64,000 bases of DNA from Hanleya hanleyi (Eukaryota > Mollusca > Polyplacophora > Lepidopleurida > Hanleyidae): positions 1-64,000 of the forward strand of contig JAVTVY010016081.1 in the NCBI GenBank assembly GCA_036873755.1, written 5' to 3'. The position numbers were made by a program, and so were the translations under genes. Positions within the stretch are counted from its first letter, which is position 1; each line of letters opens with the position of its first letter. The notes beneath the pieces are model-generated. The model was given only the letters and a program-made list of their open reading frames with translations, ran no database searches and was not told where the DNA came from. This document shows, one piece after another, positions 59,915-64,000 of the stretch.

Positions 59915-61686
59915 CCCTCTACCGAAAATGGGCCCAACTTTTGCTGTATTGACGTGGCATCCCCATATGAAAAAAGTTTCCCCAATGTCATTTTAATTCA
60001 GCACTTTGCTCTGTATATATGCTTTGTGAAATGAAGTGTTCCACGGTAATAATCCATTCGATGCGATTATTTGGGATGTATAATTTACTTTGCCAAGAGG
60101 GCCTGTAGGGAGCCGCCATGTTTGTACACAAAAGACTGGCTTCATGGGCTGTGACGTTGTTCTTATTCCATGCGATGTAACAGAGGCGACGTCATTGAAG
60201 CCTCACAGGTTCTTTGCCACAACATTAACGTTGCTTCCACTCAACTGACATCATTCTCTCTCAAATCTGACATAATTTTACCTCAACTCTGTCATATCTA
60301 ATGGCGGCGTTGCACAGTTTATTAGCGCGAGATACAAATGCTCTATCTCGGACAAAAAATGGATTATTTCTGAAAAACACATAAATTTACAAAGAAATAA
60401 ATCATCGAGATGATGCAGAGAGAAAACATGTTCAGGCAAGTTTTAATATAAATCAGCAGAGACAGATGACCTGAGCTTGACTGACAGCCCTTCCTTTCAT
60501 TGGCTTAACAGTCATCCACACAGCAGACTGATACTGAAAACCCTGTTGTAAAACTGGTCAGTCAGGCTAATCTAGAGGTCAGGGCATTACTCGCCGACAG
60601 AGACTTGGTCAAGATAGGTCATTACACTGTTAATAGCGCAGCAAAATGTTGGCCCATTTTCTGCAGTTGGGTGGAATTTAGAATTATTCGTTCTTCATGA
60701 TGACTTATAAATTGCCTATGATTTTTTTTTTTCCCCCTTCTCTACCCAGATAAATGTTATATTCATTTGTGTTCTATCACTCTGTTTTGTCTGTGTGGTC
60801 TGATGGATAAAGGTGGGATTAGGTGTAGCGTCTGGGCTATATTCTATGATGTTCTCTGGGCTATATTCTATAATGTTCTCTGGTGTTATGTTCCCAACAC
60901 TGGATCCACGAGGTGTCAAGGGAGCATAGTAAAACGCTGAATTTTGATGAATAGTTTATTTTCTTTCTTGGCGTTCCTTTATGCGTCTTTAGATTCCCCA
61001 GTCCCCATGATCTCGGGTCAAGCGCCCACACTCGGCATCTCAAGCCCGATGACCAGCAACCTGCCAATCTCCGTGTTGGGCAACGTGGGAACTTTGGCCT
61101 CTCAACCTGTGGTGCTGATGGGATCGAACATAATTAGCTGGAGTAGTCCTCAAACTGCTCCGGTTCCATTGTCAAGTTTTGTCATTCTGCCCACGGCCAA
61201 CTTGTTGGGCAACGTCCCCGCTCAGATTAGTAATATTCAAGGTATCCTCTCCGAAGCTTTTTCATGATCTGTTTTTCTCTTGGACGTAAATGTTCTCGAA
61301 GGAATATACAAAACCTTAAGAATATTCCTTGATTGTTCTCATGAAAATTAAAATTGTGTTCTTTTTGTAGAGAAAGACACTTAGAAAACACTGTGGAACA
61401 TAAAAATGTAATGTATACATAATTTTGAAGTGAGTAGTTGAACTTGGTGTTTGAAAAAATGGACTGTACATTGGAAATGATATGTAAATACCGAGTATTA
61501 TTATAGATATCAGATTATAATTCTGTTTAGATACAGTGGTGTTTATATATATAATATAATTGACTGAAAGATTATTTAGCCGTGCTATATTTGGATTGTT
61601 CTTAACCATAATTTATGTCCTCTTTTCTACTTTCAGTGGATGAGCTTTTGCGGTCTCTAATGAATGCTCAGTCTAAGCCGTTATGA
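25881..61686 (+). CDS. NFAT5: NFAT5/TonEBP-like Rel-homology transcription factor (spliced, 12 exons)
   Basis: Joined model: 25881-25956, 33764-33883, 38134-40186, 41098-41359, 42428-42618, 43266-43438, 47487-47677, 48981-49104, 56358-56432, 57538-57738, 60993-61241, 61637-61686. All junctions are GT-AG, all phases close, 1,254 residues. Residues 1-749 are Ser/Gln/Asn-rich. Basic stretch at 774-785. Rel DNA-binding domain about 793-958, with the recognition loop [16 protein letters not shown] at 813-828; this is the NFAT5 form, whereas calcium-regulated NFATs have [18 protein letters not shown] dimerisation domain about 965-1063. Tail of about 190 residues. No canonical calcineurin-docking PxIxIT was found, as in NFAT5. 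Expected nuclear, binding TGGAAA-type osmotic-response elements as a dimer. The first exon and the exon at 56624 are uncertain. Confidence 0.85.
25969..28003. other. First-intron stretch with SINE-like and foldback pieces
   Basis: At 26455-26530 there is a tRNA-Ser/Leu-like stretch (GTCGTGGCCGAGTGGTTAG) with damaged anticodon loop and T arm, read as a tRNA-derived SINE head. A 45-bp direct repeat around GTAGTTCGTCCAA lies at 26990-27070. No exon found. Confidence 0.45.
27378..27520. repeat. 143-bp imperfect palindrome
   Basis: Arms of about 48 bp starting CCGTCTGAATTTTCCAGTC, complementary at 27520. The left flank (ATTTCGTTTTTGGAAGATCG) resembles the inner part of the foldback at 15338-16204, so the two may be related. 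Confidence 0.75.
29200..29823 (-). pseudogene. MULE transposase, C-terminal half
   Basis: Open frame of 207 residues with no ATG. Typical MULE features: [37 protein letters not shown], then [12 protein letters not shown]. The second catalytic aspartate, normally in a DFE-like motif before this, reads SFE here, and the first catalytic region is absent, so it cannot be an active transposase. The end was lost by internal deletion. Confidence 0.75.
29830..29974 (-). pseudogene. PHD-like zinc-finger fragment of the MULE
   Basis: Reads [17 protein letters not shown], then [15 protein letters not shown]-x2-C, C-x2-C, H-x2-C spacing as in the first part of a PHD finger. It joins the transposase remnant out of frame at about 29830, where the segment between was deleted. 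A possible donor (CTG/GTGAGA) lies at the joint. Confidence 0.6.
31140..31240. mobile_element. LINE-like 3' tail with (AATTC)n
   Basis: (CAATT)n repeat followed by TTTTATTGTACCGAAAG, resembling the 3' end of a non-LTR retrotransposon. Sits inside the hAT-like element. Confidence 0.4.
31307..31528 (-). pseudogene. Inverted copy of the hAT-like coding fragment
   Basis: Reads [20 protein letters not shown] and LKLHSVDKL, about 75% similar to the plus-strand sequence at 30935-31075. It makes the right end of the element an imperfect inverted repeat. Confidence 0.5.
31806..33763. other. First-intron stretch without exon
   Basis: Contains a G14 run near 32030 and a solo hAT-like end (AAAAAACCCCTG at about 32768, preceded by AAATTGAGT repeats like those in 2762-4642). 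No coding exon was seen before 33764. Confidence 0.45.
33764..33883 (+). CDS. NFAT5: NFAT5-like exon 2 (120-nt phase-symmetric exon)
   Basis: Excellent splice signals: branch site TACTAAC at 33734-33740, acceptor TCTGTTTTCAG, donor AACG/GTAAGT. Open in the required phase, encoding [19 protein letters not shown] and 21 further residues. Length is divisible by three, so it can be included or skipped without changing frame. No domain recognised. Confidence 0.6.
33913..35352. repeat. Seven dispersed copies of GTCACGTAAGTTAC
   Basis: Forward at 33913, 34094, 34293 (one mismatch), 34315 and 35339; reverse at 35139 and 35160. Intervening sequence is not obviously repeated. The motif contains TTACGTGAC, similar to bZIP (ATF/PAR) sites, and GTAAGT. 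Confidence 0.85.
34590..35082. mobile_element. TTAA-flanked MITE (AGAGGTAGTAGC ends)
   Basis: TTAA at both ends (34590-34593, 35079-35082) with TIR AGAGGTAGTAGC. Inside, CTGAGATGACGTCG (about 34757) pairs with its complement at about 34880. TTAA duplication points to piggyBac- or Kolobok-class mobilisation. Confidence 0.7.
35590..36800. repeat. Tandem array of TGACCTTGACCTA units
   Basis: About nine units of roughly 129 bp in alternating a/b form (higher-order unit about 258 bp). Each has TGACCTTGACCTATTTT followed closely by a complement such as TCAAGGTCA, so each can form a small hairpin. Preceded by (GTCT)n. A related fragment lies at 47960-48345. Confidence 0.8.
36801..38133. other. Intron stretch before the large exon
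   Basis: No exon or clear repeat detected apart from AT-rich segments. Ends in the acceptor of exon 3. Confidence 0.45.
38134..40186 (+). CDS. NFAT5: NFAT5-like exon 3: large Ser/Gln/Asn-rich region
   Basis: 2,053-nt exon from acceptor TTTATGCTTTACAG to donor CTGG/GTAAGC, 684 residues of low-complexity, transactivation-like sequence. Contains a tandem pair around DxVSVTYxxH, many NQ-, SQ- and NS-type runs, a proline-directed cluster ([15 protein letters not shown]), and acidic-hydrophobic stretches ([31 protein letters not shown]) that could be activation or export segments. The open frame extends 58 nt upstream to an ATG at 38076, but those bases are the intron's polypyrimidine tract and give a false signal peptide. 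Confidence 0.85.
41098..41359 (+). CDS. NFAT5: NFAT5-like exon 4: start of Rel-homology domain
   Basis: Acceptor TTTTTCTTCTTAG, donor CAAG/GTGAAC. Encodes a basic patch ([14 protein letters not shown]), a possible nuclear localisation signal, then the DNA-contact loop of NFAT5 type ([18 protein letters not shown]) and QGHPSVK. Confidence 0.92.
41500..42245. repeat. About 750-bp foldback element in an NFAT5-like intron
   Basis: Arms of about 330 bp: ACAATGAAACCTGTG on the left pairs with ACAGTGAAACCCGTG read from the right end. Matching internal blocks include GTAGTTGCATG, CTTACACTCC and GATCACCTACCTG. Open frames here are not genes. Confidence 0.75.
42428..42618 (+). CDS. NFAT5: NFAT5-like exon 5: Rel-homology domain
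   Basis: Acceptor GATCCCAACAG, donor CAAG/GTAAAC. Encodes [20 protein letters not shown] and [13 protein letters not shown], matching the conserved middle of the NFAT5 DNA-binding domain. Confidence 0.92.
42905..43075 (+). mobile_element. Vetigastropod-type SINE copy in an intron
   Basis: GGTAAGAATAGGCCTCCGC, AGCTTGTCGTAGG and TATGACTGAAAC...AATGTTAAATC followed by (CAGT)n; same family as 14592-14755, more diverged. Confidence 0.65.
43266..43438 (+). CDS. NFAT5: NFAT5-like exon 6: end of the DNA-binding domain
   Basis: Acceptor AAATTCTGTCAG, donor TGCA/GTGAGT. Encodes [19 protein letters not shown] and KARLVFRV, then SQPILC, the linker to the IPT domain. Confidence 0.92.
44167..45578. mobile_element. 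hAT-like element (CAGGGGTCAAAATGTTC ends) with foldback core
   Basis: TIR CAGGGGTCAAAATGTTC at 44167 and complement ending 45578; 5-bp direct repeat ATATC on both sides (44162-44166, 45579-45583). The core (about 44577-45145) is an inverted repeat with arms of about 270 bp, for example GCATTACGCTGCGGCGAGGG and its complement. No transposase. Confidence 0.8.
45584..47486. repeat. Intron stretch with two tandem repeats
   Basis: 46139-46900 holds about 2.6 diverged units of about 300 bp (GGCGAGGGTCCAGGGG...GCCGGAGATGCGTT...GATGACCTTTAG). 46939-47044 holds nearly three exact 37-bp units (GTCTATTCTTTGGTCTTTTC). Reading frames across them are repeat artefacts. Confidence 0.7.
47487..47677 (+). CDS. 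NFAT5: NFAT5-like exon 7: IPT domain, first half
   Basis: Acceptor TGCTCTGTTTCAG, donor GAAT/GTAATG. Encodes [13 protein letters not shown] and [20 protein letters not shown], the typical start of the NFAT5 IPT/TIG fold used for dimerisation. Confidence 0.92.
48981..49104 (+). CDS. NFAT5: NFAT5-like exon 8: IPT domain, second half
   Basis: Acceptor TTTGTTTTTCCAG, donor CCTG/GTAAGT. Encodes [20 protein letters not shown] and ends QMFTYNP, the conserved FTYxP close of the IPT domain. Confidence 0.92.
49105..53180. other. Large intron stretch, no exon found
   Basis: Acceptor-like sites occur (for example CTTCCCCTGTAG at about 51892) but the required frame meets a stop within 20 nt. No mobile element with clear ends was recognised here. 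Confidence 0.4.
53183..53710 (-). mobile_element. Pair of tRNA-derived SINE copies
   Basis: Two direct copies of about 140 bp (53183-53320, 53566-53706). Read on the minus strand they contain TAGCTCAGTTGGTAGGGCGC (A-box-like) and GGTTCAACTCC (B-box-like). The anticodon arm CTGG-GCTGGTAAG-CCAG resembles tRNA-Thr. The acceptor stem does not pair as a working tRNA and both copies share a non-tRNA tail (CACTGGGTGAACCCACTTCC). Confidence 0.75.
55483..55814. mobile_element. TTAA-flanked MITE, copy 1
   Basis: TTAA at both ends, TIR CCCTTTGAACCC and complement GGGTTCTAAGGG. 332 bp, about 80% identical to the copy at 56690-56996. piggyBac-style CCC ends. Confidence 0.8.
56358..56432 (+). CDS. NFAT5: NFAT5-like exon 9: start of the C-terminal tail
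   Basis: Acceptor GTTTTCAATAG, donor CCAG/GTAAAA, 75 nt. Encodes [20 protein letters not shown]. Both phases are 1, so the next exon may be 56624 or 57538. Confidence 0.75.
56624..56907 (+). CDS. NFAT5: NFAT5-like alternative or broken exon running into a MITE
   Basis: Acceptor CAGTGTTTTGCAG at 56623. In the correct phase it encodes [20 protein letters not shown]. The KKE motif resembles the conserved VKKE sumoylation-type site that follows the IPT domain in vertebrate NFAT5. At 56690 the exon enters a TTAA-flanked MITE yet stays open another 215 nt to TGA at 56905-56907. No good donor with the phase needed by exon 57538 is visible. It is either an alternative last exon, a cassette with a donor inside the MITE, or an exon disabled by the insertion. 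Confidence 0.45.
56690..56996. mobile_element. TTAA-flanked MITE, copy 2, inserted in an NFAT5-like exon
   Basis: TTAACGCTTTGAACCC at the left, GGGTTTTGAGGGTTAA at the right, 307 bp. Its left end lies in the open frame of the exon that starts at 56624. Confidence 0.8.
57538..57738 (+). CDS. NFAT5: NFAT5-like exon 10 (tail)
   Basis: Acceptor CTTTATTTCAG, donor ATCAG/GTTAGT. 201 nt, open in the required phase, encoding [20 protein letters not shown] and a Ser/Pro-rich stretch ending PTPTIAPS. Length divisible by three. Confidence 0.75.
57739..60992. other. Intron stretch with (CT)n microsatellite
   Basis: A (CT)22-type run lies at about 59868-59911. No exon with matching phase was found. The frame at 59773-59991 on the minus strand is this repeat. 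Confidence 0.5.
60993..61241 (+). CDS. NFAT5: NFAT5-like exon 11 (tail)
   Basis: Acceptor TTATGCGTCTTTAG, donor TCAAG/GTATCC. 249 nt encoding a Ser/Pro/Leu-rich segment ([36 protein letters not shown]). Phase-compatible with exons on both sides. Confidence 0.78.
61637..61686 (+). CDS. NFAT5: NFAT5-like last coding exon
   Basis: Acceptor TTTCTACTTTCAG, then [16 protein letters not shown] and TGA at 61684-61686. Closes the joined frame exactly. A leucine-rich end (VDELLRSLM) could form a short helix. Confidence 0.8.
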
Positions 61687-63700
61687 CCAAGTTAGGCCCT
61701 TTGATTGGGCAGTTTACACGTATGAGTATTGATTTGATTCGTCCATTTGAACTAGTCAAGTGCACACATCAGGACCAGGGTTGGAAGCGACCAAGAGCGG
61801 TCCATACATGTACTTCATGTTAAAGGATCGCGGGACAATACATACAATAGCCAAGTCAAAGGACAAAAATGGGTCAAGACCCAGGACTTTCCGGCTGCAC
61901 AAATGCTTGAACAATGCATTTTTACACCAAGTATCGACCGCAAGGAAGATGGAAGATTGTTATCTGTACAAGTACTAAAGAAATCCTTGGCCGGTCTTTC
62001 TGTGGGAAATGAGGACTTCACATTTACAACACTGCGTTGTTTTGGTCACTGATACATATACATATTTTAATATCTTTTCTAAATGTCGCAGCTAAAAATA
62101 AGAATATCCACTGCGATACTGTGACATCCATGCGGATTAATCTGTTTGTTTGGTGAACATTTCTACTCGTGTAGTTGCGACATCTTTGTAATTGATACCA
62201 TAGTTCCATGATTTGTACCTAGTTCAGCTAGCATAAGCTCCAATGTATTGGTCCGCACATTTTACATGCATGCTGTTTGTGTATATTTAGTGCATATCAT
62301 TTCCTACCATACAACAGCTATACATTTTTTCAATAGATTATGTTAATATTTATATGTATATTAAAATTATTGGTAATCATCAAACATATAAATACTTACA
62401 AAACTTGTTAATCCTTTTCATTTGTCAATTGATTTAATTTGCCTTTGTTAAGTTTTGACTGGTGTGTCTACTGTTAAGGTTGCTCATGGGAGTTCCAATA
62501 CACCGCCTTGCTGATAGATGGCATCACTGCATGGGCCTGAGCTACCCAAAGTCCGAAGAATTGTCTCATATTCCTATTTTTTTTATTTATTGAGAACTAC
62601 ATGTTGAAATCTACGACTTTCTCCCATATTTGTGCAAAGAAATAAAGAATTCTGTGAACATTTCTTGATATTCTAGCCTGAAACATCGCAAATTTTTCTC
62701 TGAGTATGTTTTTAGGTGATTTGATTTTCTGGTATTGCTCTGACACAACATCAATGACAATTGTCAGAAAACGAATATTTCTTTTTATACTTTAGGTAAT
62801 TTTACAATTTGTTTTTTGTTTTTTTTTCTAAATTCATGGGTGTATATCTCACAAGAAGACAAATGTTTGAAAAAGTAACCTTGATTCATGCTATATTTAT
62901 TGTATTTTCATGGTTGGCGTCGGCAACTTAAGAAATCATGAGATTTTGAAGGGAACCTGTGGACTTCAAGAAACTTCCGCCAGCCACTTTAAACCATAGG
63001 CACCATGATGACCCGATTGTTAATAAAGAAAAACAAGATATATTGTTCAGAATGTGTTGATAATCGTGTAACAGAATTGCCTTCAGTAATGAGTCCACTT
63101 TAAAACATAATGTTGAAATGTTGATTTCTTTAGAATAATTAGTATTTGCCAACACACATTGATGTGAACGTTGTGAATTCAAAAAACTGGGTGACGAACC
63201 AGATTCCAAATGACGCATACCTGAAAGTTGTGATTTGGGCTGATTTCTATTTTATTGACACAAATTGACCTGTTACCGTGATAATTTTTTAGAAAACATT
63301 TGTTGGACGTGCTGTAAATCCTGTAAATTGTCTGAAATTGTATAGCTTCAAGTAATTTAGTGCGTTATAACATTGTGTACTTTGTACAGTTACAATTTGT
63401 ATGTCATTTATGTATCCATGCGACATCTTAACTCGTAATCACGTGCTCGATTAAATAATTCTTCCGAGATTTGAGGAACTAGATTGTGTGATTGACAACT
63501 GTTGTGAAATACCATTGAATTAGTGCTATCATCATTATTCAGTGATCCGGTCTTTGAATCTGTTCATGTTTTAAATGTTTTATAATTTCTATTGAAAACA
63601 TCTTTAAAGATTTGGTAAATGTTATTTTCACTCGAGGAGATTTGACAGAGGCACTGCTAGTGGAATTCTGTATAATTTAGAAATAAACAATTATATTGTA
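61687..63700 (+). other. NFAT5: NFAT5-like 3' untranslated region and polyadenylation signals
   Basis: AT-rich region after the stop. AATAAA signals at 62641 and 63682 are candidate polyadenylation sites. No other gene was seen to the window end. Confidence 0.5.
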
Positions 63701-64000
63701 CGTCTTTCTGATTCATCGGGTACATGCAGCATCTTGGAAACCATTTGAATATTTTCAGGATGGGGAAAATAAAAATATCTTTACAGTGCCGTAATCCCTG
63801 CAATAATTCAATCCTTTGAAAAAAATATTTAGAAGTCAATTCCTCAAAATACTCTGCTTTTTTAGGCTCTGATTATTCCAAACTTGGCAAAACTATCATT
63901 CAATGTAAGTTTTTTAATTGCCGGTATTTGAAAGGAAGTCTAAATGTGATTGAATTAAAAGAGTGATTACCGAGTATGATTTGACACCACTCTTCCACAT

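Noticed and set aside
59773..59991. Minus-strand protein with an RERE repeat
   Set aside because: It is a translated (CT)n microsatellite.
38134..61686. Calcineurin-regulated NFATc-type protein
   Set aside because: No canonical PxIxIT docking site or SP-repeat region found by eye, and the DNA-contact loop is of NFAT5 type.

Overview
The window looks like nuclear DNA of a marine mollusc, most likely a vetigastropod (abalone or top-shell relative). The evidence is spliced genes with GT-AG introns of 0.2-12 kb, AT-rich introns packed with decayed mobile DNA, and copies of a SINE whose end reads GCTTGTCGTAAGAG...GACGTTAAA followed by (CACT)n, which I recognise from abalone-type genomes. No bacterial-style operons, CRISPR arrays, rRNA genes or convincing functional tRNA genes were seen.

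Region 1 (1-11.6 kb, minus strand): a tandem cluster of four NUDT7-like Nudix genes (coenzyme A diphosphatase type). Copies 1 and 3 sit in a recent segmental duplication (1-1330 and 7087-9720). Copy 1 is broken by a frameshift and copy 3 by a nonsense codon. Copy 4 stops before the tail. Only copy 2 (5814-6557) is open to the end, where it carries the peroxisomal targeting tripeptide AKL. A 1.3-kb insert with a 160-bp tandem repeat separates the downstream parts of the duplicated block around copy 3. A hAT-like element (2762-4642) lies between copies 1 and 2.

Region 2 (11.6-25.8 kb): no convincing complete gene. It holds a series of long inverted repeats (12715-12865, 13016-13606, 15338-16204 with a 9-bp target duplication, 16965-17128, 22974-23607), an AT-rich tract, SINE pieces, and one possible 5' exon of an unknown minus-strand gene at 18966-19223.

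Region 3 (22.8 or 25.9 kb to about 63.7 kb, plus strand): an NFAT5/TonEBP-like transcription factor gene. I could join twelve exons on GT-AG junctions with every codon phase closing: 25881-25956, 33764-33883, 38134-40186, 41098-41359, 42428-42618, 43266-43438, 47487-47677, 48981-49104, 56358-56432, 57538-57738, 60993-61241, 61637-61686. They give a predicted 1,254-residue protein. It has a Ser/Gln/Asn-rich 684-residue segment before the Rel-homology DNA-binding domain, the IPT domain, and a short C-terminal tail. The first coding exon is present twice (22820 and 25881). A further exon at 56624 runs straight into a TTAA-flanked MITE.

The large first intron carries a nested transposon. A PHD-finger/MULE element (28563-30766, 8-bp target duplication) lies inside the zinc-finger reading frame of an older CAGGG-ended hAT-like element (28004-31799). 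Other introns hold a TTAA element, a second hAT-like element with a foldback core, a roughly 750-bp foldback, nuclear-receptor-motif-rich tandem repeats and tRNA-derived SINEs. The Nudix cluster and the NFAT5-like gene show no visible functional link; they are simply neighbours.
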